From assembly GCF_000162475.2 (NCBI RefSeq), contig NZ_KI391971.1:954029-1018028 (forward strand): a DNA stretch of 64,000 nt, given 5' to 3'. Shown here piece by piece: positions 40,874 to 48,694 of this stretch. The stretch's first letter is position 1, and every line of letters begins with the position of its first letter. A program made the translations under genes and the position numbers. Source of the DNA: Granulicatella elegans ATCC 700633 (GTDB lineage: Bacteria > Bacillota > Bacilli > Lactobacillales > Aerococcaceae). The notes beneath the pieces were generated by a model. It ran no database searches. It had not been told where the DNA came from and saw nothing but the letters and a program-made list of their open reading frames with translations.

Positions 40874-41714
40874 AAATGTTTTCCCTCTTACATGCATTAA
40901 GATACGTCTGCTCTAATAACATTGCAATGGTCATTGGACCAACTCCACCTGGTACTGGAGTAATGGCACTTACTTGATCTTTAACGCCATCAAAATCCAC
41001 ATCTCCAACGATTTTTCCAGATTCTAATCGATTAATACCTACATCAACGATGACAGCACCTTTTTTTACATGTTCTCTCAAAACTAAATTTGGTTTTCCA
41101 ACCGCACTAATAATAATATCTGCACGAGCAATTTGTTTCTCTAAATCTTTTGTTCGACTATGACAAACAGTTACCGTTGCCCCACGATTTAAACCTAATA
41201 AAGCCATTGGACGACCAACAATCGTACTTTGACCAATTACAACCATTTCTTTTCCAGTAAGGTCAATTTTATACTCTTCTAATAATCGAATGATTCCTTT
41301 TGGCGTACATGGAACAATACTTTCATCTTTTTGAAGTAATTTTCCTAAATTTACAGGATGGAAGCCGTCTACATCTTTTTCGGGAATAATGGCTTCTAAT
41401 ACGGTCTGGCTATCAATCTGTTTTGGTAATGGTAATTGAACTAAAATTCCATGAATAGCGTCATCTTCATTTAGTGTTTTAATTTTTTCTAATAACTCTT
41501 CTTGAGTAGTAGTCTCAGGTAATCTTTCAACAACCGAATGAAAGCCCACTTCATTTGCAGCACGTTCTTTATTTCGTACATAAATTTGACTAGCAGGATC
41601 TTCTCCTACTAATAATACGACTAAGCCGGGTTTTACTGCCTGTTCTTCTACTTTTTGTTTCAATTCTTGACGAATTTTTAAGGCTAAACTTTTACCATCT
41701 AATACAATCGTCAT
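40866..41714 (-). CDS. folD: Methylenetetrahydrofolate dehydrogenase/cyclohydrolase
   Basis: A bifunctional enzyme interconverting 5,10-methylene-THF and 10-formyl-THF for purine and formyl-Met-tRNA synthesis. It has 282 residues. Motifs include SQIYVRNKERAANEVGF with the active-site Lys region, QLPLPKQID, VIGQSTIVGRPMALLGLNRG (NADP site) and PVPGGVGPMTIAMLLEQT. GGAG precedes the ATG; a terminator-like hairpin separates it from nusB, so it may have partly independent expression. Confidence 0.97.
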   Translation of the reverse strand: MTIVLDGKSLALKIRQELKQKVEEQAVKPGLVVLLVGEDPASQIYVRNKERAANEVGFHSVVERLPETTTQEELLEKIKTLNEDDAIHGILVQLPLPKQIDSQTVLEAIIPEKDVDGFHPVNLGKLLQKDESIVPCTPKGIIRLLEEYKIDLTGKEMVVIGQSTIVGRPMALLGLNRGATVTVCHSRTKDLEKQIARADIIISAVGKPNLVLREHVKKGAVIVDVGINRLESGKIVGDVDFDGVKDQVSAITPVPGGVGPMTIAMLLEQTYLNACKRENIYE

Positions 41715-41739
41715 TTACTCACTCCTTTAAATAAAAAAT

Positions 41740-41797
41740 TGAGCAAAAAGTGTTCCTGGAAGCAAATCATTGCTTCGGAGCGCCTTCTTGCTCAACC
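41740..41797 (-). terminator. Structured terminator or attenuator between nusB and folD
   Basis: On the minus strand TTGAGCAA pairs with TTGCTCAA. Inside are an asymmetric internal loop (GAAGGCGCTCC opposite CAGGAACACTT) and an apical stem GAAGCAA/TTGCTTC; TTTTTT follows. It is more elaborate than a plain terminator and lies inside an otherwise tight gene run. Confidence 0.6.
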
Positions 41798-41809
41798 TCC
41801 TATACTGAC

Positions 41810-42274
41810 TTACCCTTCAACAAAGTTTGATAAGACACCATTAATAAATTTCGCTGATTTTTCATCACTATATAATTTTGCAATTTCAATTGCTTCATTC
41901 AATGCAACAGTTTGAGGAACTTCCAATTCAGGTGAACGCATTTCGCAAACTGCTACACGCATAATCATTAAATCTAAGCGAACGATTCGATTTAATTCCC
42001 ATCCTTTTAAATGTGAGGAAATTAAAGCATCAATCTCTTCTAACTGGTTTTGAACCCCTTGGATTAAATCTAATGAATAATGAATTTCTGGAAACTCATC
42101 TAATAACGCTTCATTAGAATATACTTCTTCATCAAATGATTGTTCATCATGCAATACATCTAACGCTAAGCGAACAGCATCAAATTCTGATAAATCTTTA
42201 CAAATATCCATTTGATACAAAGCTTGAATAGCAATAATACGTAGTGCACGTCTTTTTAATGGGTTACGACTCAC
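41810..42274 (-). CDS. nusB: Transcription antitermination factor NusB
   Basis: NusB binds boxA RNA with NusE (S10) to allow rRNA antitermination. It has 154 residues, all helical; family landmarks are RRALRIIAIQALYQMDI at the start, the segment LDLMIMRVAVCEM and VALNEAIEIAKLYSDEKSAKFINGVL-type text (about 122-147). It overlaps the Asp23-like gene by 4 bp. Confidence 0.96.
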   Translation of the reverse strand: MSRNPLKRRALRIIAIQALYQMDICKDLSEFDAVRLALDVLHDEQSFDEEVYSNEALLDEFPEIHYSLDLIQGVQNQLEEIDALISSHLKGWELNRIVRLDLMIMRVAVCEMRSPELEVPQTVALNEAIEIAKLYSDEKSAKFINGVLSNFVEG

Positions 42275-42669
42275 TCTTCATCCCCCAATTCAAATAATTC
42301 TGAATCAACATTTTTTGCTGGAATAATTGTTTGAACATGAATATTTACTTGAGAAATTTCTAGTTCACAACTAAATAATAATTGTTCTTTAATTTTATTT
42401 TGTAATAATAATGCTAATTTTGGAATAGATACTCCATAATCAACATTACCGTACACATCAAGAATAAATTCACCTTGTTCTTGGGTTAAATAAGCACCTT
42501 TAGCTAGTTCTTCACGGCCAAAAAGTGTATTCACACTTGTTTTAATAATTCCTGATAAAGGATGGAATCCTTCCACTTTAGAAGCAACAATTCCTGCAAT
42601 GCTCTCAATCACTTCAGGGGCAATTTCAATAGCACCTAAAACGGCTGTTTGATTTGAATATTTTTCCAT
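42271..42669 (-). CDS. Asp23/Gls24 family envelope-stress protein (YqhY-like)
   Basis: A 132-residue Asp23-family protein, the counterpart of B. subtilis YqhY encoded before nusB. Landmarks are IAPEVIESIAGIVASKVEGF (start), GAYLTQEQGEFILDVYGNVD and IHVQTIIPA. Members are linked to cell-envelope homeostasis and, for YqhY, to control of acetyl-CoA carboxylase. It is first in the run to hflX, with a promoter at 42751-42779 and AGGAGG at its start. In many relatives efp lies just upstream; here it does not. Confidence 0.92.
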   Translation of the reverse strand: MEKYSNQTAVLGAIEIAPEVIESIAGIVASKVEGFHPLSGIIKTSVNTLFGREELAKGAYLTQEQGEFILDVYGNVDYGVSIPKLALLLQNKIKEQLLFSCELEISQVNIHVQTIIPAKNVDSELFELGDEE

Positions 42670-42750
42670 AATGAACCTCCTTTTACAAAGATTCTGAATC
42701 GCTATCTAACTCAATGAGCATCACGAATCATGATCTTCACTCTCTTCTAC

Positions 42751-42779
42751 AGTTTACCATGATTTTTGTTCTATCACAA
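42751..42779 (-). promoter_or_regulatory. Promoter of the Asp23-nusB-...-hflX run
   Basis: TTGTGA (42774-42779) and TAAACT (42751-42756) on the minus strand, 17-bp spacer, with TGG before the -10. Confidence 0.55.
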
Positions 42780-42795
42780 CTCACAAGGTAGTATC

Positions 42796-43857
42796 TTATA
42801 AAATAATCAATTCACGTGGAACTTGTTGAATCACTTCTCCACCAGTTGGTGTAATAATAATATCATCTTCAATACGAACGCCACCAACACCTGGAATATA
42901 AATTCCTGGTTCATTTGTAATCACATTTCCTGGAACGAATGCTTGAGTTGCTAAACGACTTACATTTGGAGCTTCATGAATTTCTAAACCAATTCCATGA
43001 CCAGTTGAATGAGTGAAGTATTCGCCATATCCTTTACTTGCAATATAGTCACGAGCAATTTTATCTAATTCTACTCCAGTTTTACCTGGTCCTGCTGCTG
43101 CACTTACTAATAATTGAGCTTGTAATACTACATCATGAATTTCTTTTAATTGATCTGTTGGTTCTCCTACAGCAATTGTACGAGTCATATCAGAAACATA
43201 ACCTTGATAGTAACATCCAAAGTCTAATGTTACTAAATCACCAGTTTCAATTAATTTTTCACTAGCAACACCATGTGGCATTGAAGAACGAACACCACTT
43301 GCAATAATTGTATCAAATGAAACGCCTGATGCTCCTTGTTTTCTCATGAAGAAATCTAATTCATTAGCTACTTCAATTTCACTCATACCTGCTTTTAGTA
43401 CATTTAAAATATGTAAAAATGCTGCATCAGAAATCGAACAAGCTTTACGAATCGTTTGAATTTCAGCTTCATCTTTAATTTCACGAATTTTTTCTACTAA
43501 TCCTTGAGTTGGAACTAAATCTGTATCAAATTCATCTTCAAAAACTTCTAACATTGAAACAGATAAGTGGTCTGCTTCAAACCCAACATGTTTTAATCCA
43601 TGTTTTTTAATTAATTCACGGAATACACCTAACCAACCTGTTTTATGTTCAATCACTGTAAATCCTTGTGCTTGTTTTTGAGCTTGTTGAGTATATCGAG
43701 CATCTGTTACAAAATATGCTTCATTTAATGTAATTAATGAAAAACCTGTTGTACCTGTAAAATTCGCTAAGTAACGTAAATTATATGGACTATAAACAAT
43801 TAATCCATCAATTTCTAAATCCTTCATTGCATTTCTTACTTTTTCAACTCTAATCAT
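42796..43857 (-). CDS. M24-family Xaa-Pro aminopeptidase/dipeptidase
   Basis: A 353-residue metallopeptidase of the pita-bread fold (YqhT/PepQ-like), cleaving Xaa-Pro bonds in peptides. Metal-binding residues are visible in TLDFGCYYQGYVSDMTRT (two Asp), THSTGHGIGLEIHE (His), NEPGIYIPG (Glu) and VRIEDDIIIT (Glu). The ATG at 43857 follows AAGGTGA; the longer frame begins with an unsupported TTG. Whether it is an aminopeptidase P or a prolidase cannot be decided from sequence. Confidence 0.92.
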   Translation of the reverse strand: MIRVEKVRNAMKDLEIDGLIVYSPYNLRYLANFTGTTGFSLITLNEAYFVTDARYTQQAQKQAQGFTVIEHKTGWLGVFRELIKKHGLKHVGFEADHLSVSMLEVFEDEFDTDLVPTQGLVEKIREIKDEAEIQTIRKACSISDAAFLHILNVLKAGMSEIEVANELDFFMRKQGASGVSFDTIIASGVRSSMPHGVASEKLIETGDLVTLDFGCYYQGYVSDMTRTIAVGEPTDQLKEIHDVVLQAQLLVSAAAGPGKTGVELDKIARDYIASKGYGEYFTHSTGHGIGLEIHEAPNVSRLATQAFVPGNVITNEPGIYIPGVGGVRIEDDIIITPTGGEVIQQVPRELIIL

Positions 43858-43937
43858 ATAATCACCTTCCAAAATCTTTTGTGTAACCTAGTATAACAAA
43901 AAAACTCAATAATATATATGATTTTTAAGAAAAAAAT

Positions 43938-43963
43938 AAACTTTTAGGGTAACCTAAAAGTTT
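43938..43963 (-). terminator. hicAB terminator overlapping the end of hicB
   Basis: AAACTTTTAGG and CCTAAAAGTTT arms; on the minus strand ATTTTTTTC follows. The stem includes the hicB stop codon. Confidence 0.75.
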
Positions 43964-44415
43964 ATTTTTCTTTCTACTATTGCTTCAGTTAATGTTTGAG
44001 AAAAATTTAATCCTAATTTTCTTCCTAACTTATCAGCCCATCTTGGTATTGTTAATGTTTTTTTTACTGGTTCTTGATTTCCTAAATATTTGTTTACATC
44101 CACACAAACCATAGAAACAAAAGATTTTTTTGAATTAAATTTAATTTCAATATCTTTATCATCTTTGAAAGGATTTTGCTCAACTAAAGATAAAGAATTT
44201 ATATCTGATGGTTTAGGTAAATCTATATCATTTTCAATACAATCCGCAGCATTCATACCTAACCATTCACTTGCCATTTCCAATGCATCACTAATATCTT
44301 TTCCTTGAGTACCAGACATATCTGAAAAATCTGGAAAATGTACAAAGTAAGGTGCACCTGTATCATCTGAATCATCATAATAAAATAACGCTGGATAAGT
44401 CACTAACATTTTCAT
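43954..44415 (-). CDS. hicB: HicB-family antitoxin
   Basis: A 153-residue antitoxin. The N-terminal HicB fold (ALFYYDDSDDTGAPYFVHFP, then DALEMASEWLGM) is a degraded RNase H-like domain that caps HicA. The C-terminal part (KTLTIPRWADKLGRKLGLNF) looks like a ribbon-helix-helix DNA-binding domain that represses the operon. It lies 30 bp downstream of hicA. The TA module sits between the Xaa-Pro peptidase gene and the fatty-acid cluster. Confidence 0.9.
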   Translation of the reverse strand: MKMLVTYPALFYYDDSDDTGAPYFVHFPDFSDMSGTQGKDISDALEMASEWLGMNAADCIENDIDLPKPSDINSLSLVEQNPFKDDKDIEIKFNSKKSFVSMVCVDVNKYLGNQEPVKKTLTIPRWADKLGRKLGLNFSQTLTEAIVERKINF

Positions 44416-44445
44416 ACCTCCAATTAGAAAAGCAGAGGCTGAGTA

Positions 44446-44625
44446 TTATAACCCAGCTTGCTTTCTTATCCCTTTTTCAGTGAATTTATTTAACTCACCA
44501 TGGGGAATTATGATAGGTCTTTCTCCTTGTTTCTCCATTTTTACATGGGAACCTTTACCACCCTTTGTTTTTAACCAACCATGAGTGATAAGAAGTTTGA
44601 CCATCTCATTTTGTGTCATCGGCAT
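44446..44625 (-). CDS. hicA: HicA toxin
   Basis: A 59-residue mRNA interferase of the HicA family. It begins MPMTQNEMVKLLITHGWLK and contains the catalytic GGKGSHVKM (the conserved G-S-H), IIIPHGELNKFTEKGIRK and a final QAGL, all typical of HicA. The ATG at 44623-44625 follows AGGAGG. It cleaves mRNA when not held by the HicB protein encoded next. It is likely functional: all conserved positions, including the active His, are present. Confidence 0.93.
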   Translation of the reverse strand: MPMTQNEMVKLLITHGWLKTKGGKGSHVKMEKQGERPIIIPHGELNKFTEKGIRKQAGL

Positions 44626-44647
44626 AGCGCTCTACCTCCTGACACAA

Positions 44648-44682
44648 ATATTATAACACGTGTTACACGTGTAAATCAATTG
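44648..44682 (-). promoter_or_regulatory. hicAB promoter with two operator palindromes
   Basis: TTGATT and TATAAT (minus strand) enclose an 18-bp spacer. Two 12-bp palindromes, TAACACGTGTTA (44654-44665) and TTACACGTGTAA (44663-44674), overlap by three bases and fill the spacer, an arrangement expected for repression by the HicB C-terminal domain. Confidence 0.75.
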
Positions 44683-44704
44683 TTTAGATATTCTTTAAAT
44701 ACAC

Positions 44705-44732
44705 AAAAACAACTACAACAAAATGTCATAGT
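44705..44732 (-). terminator. Terminator of the fatty-acid operon
   Basis: ACAACTA and TAGTTGT arms downstream of accA; on the minus strand followed by TTTTTG. Confidence 0.6.
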
Positions 44733-44746
44733 TGTCCTGCATTCAC

Positions 44747-45514
44747 TTAAAATTTTCTAAATTTTTCTAAGCGTTGGCTTACTAGTTCTTCCTTTGATTT
44801 GGTACGCCATTCTTTTAAAGATTCCAATAAAGAAGATTGAAGATCTTTCGCAATTTTTTTAAACGAACGATTTTTCTCTAAAATAATTTTATCGACAATT
44901 CCTTCTTCAAGTAATTCCTTACTTGTAAACTTCATTAATTCACTTGCTTGTTCTGCTTTGGTACTATCCTTCCACAAAATCGAAGCAAAACCTTCTGGAG
45001 ATAAGATTGAATAAATGGCATATTCCATCATCCAAACTTCATTAGCAACGGCTAATGCAATGGCTCCGCCACTTCCCCCTTCACCCATTAAAATAGCAAT
45101 AACCGGAACGGTTAAATGACTCATCTCTTGAAGATTTTTAGCAATAGCTTCGCCAATCCCTCTATCTTCAGCGCTTTTACCACAAAAAGCTCCAGCAGTA
45201 TTAATCATCGTAATAATTGGTCGATTGAATTTTTCAGCCTGTTTCATCAGTCTTAAACTTTTTCGATAGCCTTCTGGATGAACTTGTCCAAAGTTACGCT
45301 CAATATTTTCTTTTAAAGTATGGCCTTTTTGCATTCCAATGACTGTAACTGGAATCTCTTTTAAACGAGCAATTCCTCCAATAATGGCAGCATCATCTGC
45401 AAAAAAACGATCTCCTTTTAATTCGATAAAGTCATCGAAAATTTCGTCAATCCATTCTTTAGTAGTTGCACGATTAATATCACGTGCTTTTTGGACGATT
45501 TTCATTGGTTTCAT
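44747..45514 (-). CDS. accA: Acetyl-CoA carboxylase carboxyltransferase subunit alpha
   Basis: AccA forms the carboxyltransferase with AccD, moving CO2 from biotin to acetyl-CoA to make malonyl-CoA. It has 255 residues, lacking the longer N-terminal extension of the E. coli form, as usual in Lactobacillales. Motifs include FIELKGDRFFADDAAIIGGI, the oxyanion-hole segment GEGGSGGAIALAVANEV and SPEGFASILWKD. It is the last gene of the operon and overlaps accD by 4 bp. Confidence 0.96.
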   Translation of the reverse strand: MKPMKIVQKARDINRATTKEWIDEIFDDFIELKGDRFFADDAAIIGGIARLKEIPVTVIGMQKGHTLKENIERNFGQVHPEGYRKSLRLMKQAEKFNRPIITMINTAGAFCGKSAEDRGIGEAIAKNLQEMSHLTVPVIAILMGEGGSGGAIALAVANEVWMMEYAIYSILSPEGFASILWKDSTKAEQASELMKFTSKELLEEGIVDKIILEKNRSFKKIAKDLQSSLLESLKEWRTKSKEELVSQRLEKFRKF

Positions 45515-46374
45515 CTGAATTCCTCCTCTAAAGAATGTAGACTTAGAATAGTTTTTAATGTTTCCTTTAGCTGAGTACGATGAATAATGGCATCAATAAA
45601 TCCATTTGCCTGTACAGTTTCGGCTTGTTGGAAATCATCTGGTAACTTTTCTTTCATCGTTTGCTCAATGACACGTTTACCCGCAAATCCAACAATTGCT
45701 CTTGCTTCACTAATAATAATATCCCCTTGCATCGCAAAACTTGCAGTCACACCACCTGTTGTAGGATCTGTTAATACTGTGATGTATAATAATCCTTCTA
45801 AGTGATGCGCTTGTACTGCTCCACTAATTTTTGCCATTTGCATTAATGAAAAAATTCCTTCTTGCATTCTAGCTCCACCAGAAGCTGTGCAAACTATAAT
45901 TGGAAGCTTTCTCTTGGTTGCTTCTTCAAAGGCTAAAGTCAGTTTCTCACCAACTACTTGTCCCATTGAACCCATCATAAAATAGGGATTCATAATCGCT
46001 AAAACAAATGGTAAGTGACTAATTTTTGCAAGCCCAACCGTTACAGCTTCTTCTTCCCCTGTTGTTTGTCGTGCTTTTTTTTGTTTTAAGTCATACCCTG
46101 GGAAATCGACTGCTACTTTCATTTGTTCATCATTAAACCACTCTTCAAATTCATCTGTCATAATGGAAATTCTTTGTTTTGGAGTTAATCTAAAATGATA
46201 ATCACAGTTTGGACAAATTTGAAACTCTCCAATATCCTCTAAATAAACCGTTTTTTGACAATGTGGGCATTGAATCCATTTCCCATCTGGTATCATTGGA
46301 GTTTTTTCAGATTCTTCTACATCAACAGGATTCTGTTTTAATGAAATATAAGGACGTTTTTTAAATAAACCCAT
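45511..46374 (-). CDS. accD: Acetyl-CoA carboxylase carboxyltransferase subunit beta
   Basis: AccD, 287 residues, with the N-terminal four-Cys zinc ribbon CPHC ... CPNC (about residues 37-59) and a crotonase-fold carboxyltransferase domain (TASGGARMQEGIFSLMQMAK; DPTTGGVTASFAMQGD). It pairs with AccA, encoded directly downstream. GGAGTG precedes the ATG. Confidence 0.97.
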   Translation of the reverse strand: MGLFKKRPYISLKQNPVDVEESEKTPMIPDGKWIQCPHCQKTVYLEDIGEFQICPNCDYHFRLTPKQRISIMTDEFEEWFNDEQMKVAVDFPGYDLKQKKARQTTGEEEAVTVGLAKISHLPFVLAIMNPYFMMGSMGQVVGEKLTLAFEEATKRKLPIIVCTASGGARMQEGIFSLMQMAKISGAVQAHHLEGLLYITVLTDPTTGGVTASFAMQGDIIISEARAIVGFAGKRVIEQTMKEKLPDDFQQAETVQANGFIDAIIHRTQLKETLKTILSLHSLEEEFR

Positions 46375-46386
46375 TTAATCACTCCT

Positions 46387-47757
46387 TTATGGACGAGACT
46401 CATTAAACCATTCTGGTAAAAATTTTTCTTCTACAACATTTGTCGTATAATCTCCTCTTTCAAAAAAAGTTGATTGCAATAAATCTTGTAAAAATTCCTT
46501 ATTCGTCTCAACGCCTTCAACTACTAATTCTTGCAGAACTCGTTCCATTTTTGAAATGGCTTGACTTCTACTTTGTGCATGGACAATTAATTTTGATAAC
46601 ATAGAATCATAAAATGGTGGAATTTTATATCCAGAATATAAAGCTGATTCAATTCTTACTCCCAAACCTCCATTTGGTTGATGTAAGACTTCAATCGTTC
46701 CAGGCGCTGGTCTAAAGTTTTCTCTTGGACATTCTGCATTTAAACGACATTCGATCGAGTGCCCTTTAATTTGAATGTCATCTTGAGTAAAGTTTAATCT
46801 TTCGCCAAATGCTACTTTTAATTGCCATTCTACTAAATCAATGCCTGTTATCATTTCTGTAATTGGATGTTCTACTTGAATACGAGTATTCATCTCCATA
46901 AAATAGAAATTTTTATCCTGATCCACTAAAAATTCAATCGTTCCAGCATTTTCATAGCCTACTGATGTTGCAGCTAATACAGCTGCTTGCCCCATGTCCT
47001 TACGTAAATTGTCATCTAAATAAGGACTTGGAGCTTCTTCAATAATTTTTTGATTTTTTCTTTGTAAAGAACAATCACGTTCCCCTAAATGAACAACATT
47101 TCCATACGAATCTGCTAAAATTTGAAACTCAATATGTTTAGCTGGATAAATAATTCGCTCAATATACACTTCTTCATTCCCAAATGCTTGAAGCGCTTCT
47201 TGTTGAGCTGCTAAAAATTGTTTTTCAAACTCATCTAAACTTTGAACTTTACGAATTCCTTTTCCACCGCCACCTGCTACAGCTTTAATTAAAAGAGGAA
47301 ATCCAATCTTTTCTGCAATTTTTAATCCTTCTTCAACGGTCGGAACAACCCCGTCACTACCTGGTATAACGGGAACTCCTGCTTTCATCATTTGTTTACG
47401 AGCTTGTGCTTTATCTCCCATCATTTGAATGACATGTGCGCTAGGTCCAATGAATTTCACCTGACATTCTTCACACATTTTTGCAAATTTAGGATTTTCT
47501 GATAAAAAACCAAAACCTGGATGAATCGCCTGTGATCCAGTTAATACAGCTGCACTTAAAATATTTTCAACATTCAAATAAGATTCTTTACTAATATTTT
47601 TACCTATGCAAACGGCATAATCTGCTAATTGTACATGTAATGCTTCAGAATCAGCCTGAGAATAAACTGCTACGGTTTCAATTTGAAGCTCTCTACATGC
47701 ACGAATCAATCGACAAGCAATTTCTCCTCGATTCGCAATTAAAATTCTTTTAAACAT
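46387..47757 (-). CDS. accC: Biotin carboxylase subunit of acetyl-CoA carboxylase
   Basis: ATP-grasp enzyme that carboxylates the biotin of AccB. It has 456 residues: N-terminal ILIANRGEIACRLIRACREL, the ATP-binding Gly loop AVAGGGGKGIRKV, biotin/bicarbonate site EMNTRIQVEHPITEMITG and the C-terminal IECRLNAECP. It sits between fabZ and accD with 3-12 bp spacing. Confidence 0.97.
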   Translation of the reverse strand: MFKRILIANRGEIACRLIRACRELQIETVAVYSQADSEALHVQLADYAVCIGKNISKESYLNVENILSAAVLTGSQAIHPGFGFLSENPKFAKMCEECQVKFIGPSAHVIQMMGDKAQARKQMMKAGVPVIPGSDGVVPTVEEGLKIAEKIGFPLLIKAVAGGGGKGIRKVQSLDEFEKQFLAAQQEALQAFGNEEVYIERIIYPAKHIEFQILADSYGNVVHLGERDCSLQRKNQKIIEEAPSPYLDDNLRKDMGQAAVLAATSVGYENAGTIEFLVDQDKNFYFMEMNTRIQVEHPITEMITGIDLVEWQLKVAFGERLNFTQDDIQIKGHSIECRLNAECPRENFRPAPGTIEVLHQPNGGLGVRIESALYSGYKIPPFYDSMLSKLIVHAQSRSQAISKMERVLQELVVEGVETNKEFLQDLLQSTFFERGDYTTNVVEEKFLPEWFNESRP

Positions 47758-47760
47758 ATC

Positions 47761-48192
47761 CTACCTACCAATAATAAAGGTTAACTCCGCTTCACAAACA
47801 ACTTTACCATCTACAAAGGCCTTTGCTTTACCAATTCCTGCATATTCTTTTAATTTAAGAATATCCACTTGAAGTGTTAAAACGTCACCTGGTGTTACTT
47901 TTTTTCTAAATTTCACATGATTTAAACCACCTAAATAAGCAGTTTTTCCTTTAAAACTTTCTAATGATAATAATGGAATTGAGCCAGCTTGTGCTAAAGC
48001 TTCTACAATTAAAACTCCTGGCAATACTGGTTCTCCAGGAAAATGTCCTTGGAAAACATGTTCATTATATGTTACATTTTTAGTAGCCACTACGTGCTCA
48101 CCTGGAATTAATTCTTCTACTCGGTCAATATATAAAATTGGAAAACGATTTGGAATTAATTTCATTACATCTGTTACTGTCATTACACTCAT
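47761..48192 (-). CDS. fabZ: 3-hydroxyacyl-ACP dehydratase
   Basis: Hot-dog-fold dehydratase of FASII elongation. It has 143 residues with the catalytic HFPGEPVLPGVLIVEALAQAG (His and Glu of the active site, within about 52-73), preceded by PNRFPILYIDRV. The ATG at 48192 is set by AGGAGG six bases upstream; the frame is open ten codons further without support. In bacteria with FabK, FabZ is often joined by a FabN or FabM isomerase for unsaturated acids; none is in this window. Confidence 0.95.
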   Translation of the reverse strand: MSVMTVTDVMKLIPNRFPILYIDRVEELIPGEHVVATKNVTYNEHVFQGHFPGEPVLPGVLIVEALAQAGSIPLLSLESFKGKTAYLGGLNHVKFRKKVTPGDVLTLQVDILKLKEYAGIGKAKAFVDGKVVCEAELTFIIGR

Positions 48193-48202
48193 GATAAGCC
48201 TC

Positions 48203-48691
48203 CTAATTTTTCTTAATAGCAAATAATTCTTGCCCGTAATCTACCATTTGTCCATTTTCAACAAGTATTTCAACTACTTCACCAGAAATTTCTGTATTGA
48301 TTTCATTCATAATTTTCATTGCTTCAATAATACATACTGGTTGTCCAACTTGAACTTTATCCTGAACTTGAACAAAAGTAGGATCATCTGGAGATGGTGC
48401 TAAATACACAATCCCTACAATTGGACTTTTAATATATTGTAAATCTTCTTTTACAACTATTTCTTGAACTTCAGGAGCTTTAGTAGCTACCGTTTCAGCA
48501 ATGATTTCTTTTGTAGGTACAAGTGCCACTGGCTTTTCTTCAATCGTTTCAACAACTTGTTTAGAACCACTTACTGGATAATTTTCTCGTTTAGAAAGTT
48601 GAAGATCTACTCCCTCTTGTTGTAAATGTAATTCCATTAAACTTGAATGATCGAATAACGAAACAATAGCTTTTAAATCCTCTATATTCAT
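48203..48691 (-). CDS. accB: Biotin carboxyl carrier protein of acetyl-CoA carboxylase
   Basis: A 162-residue carrier. The C-terminal biotinyl domain has the biotinylation site CIIEAMKIMNEI (Lys of EAMKM-type motif, about residue 122), preceded by a proline- and valine-rich flexible region and an N-terminal helix (MNIEDLKAIVSLFD). It carries the carboxybiotin between AccC and AccAD. Confidence 0.96.
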   Translation of the reverse strand: MNIEDLKAIVSLFDHSSLMELHLQQEGVDLQLSKRENYPVSGSKQVVETIEEKPVALVPTKEIIAETVATKAPEVQEIVVKEDLQYIKSPIVGIVYLAPSPDDPTFVQVQDKVQVGQPVCIIEAMKIMNEINTEISGEVVEILVENGQMVDYGQELFAIKKN

Positions 48692-48694
48692 ACA

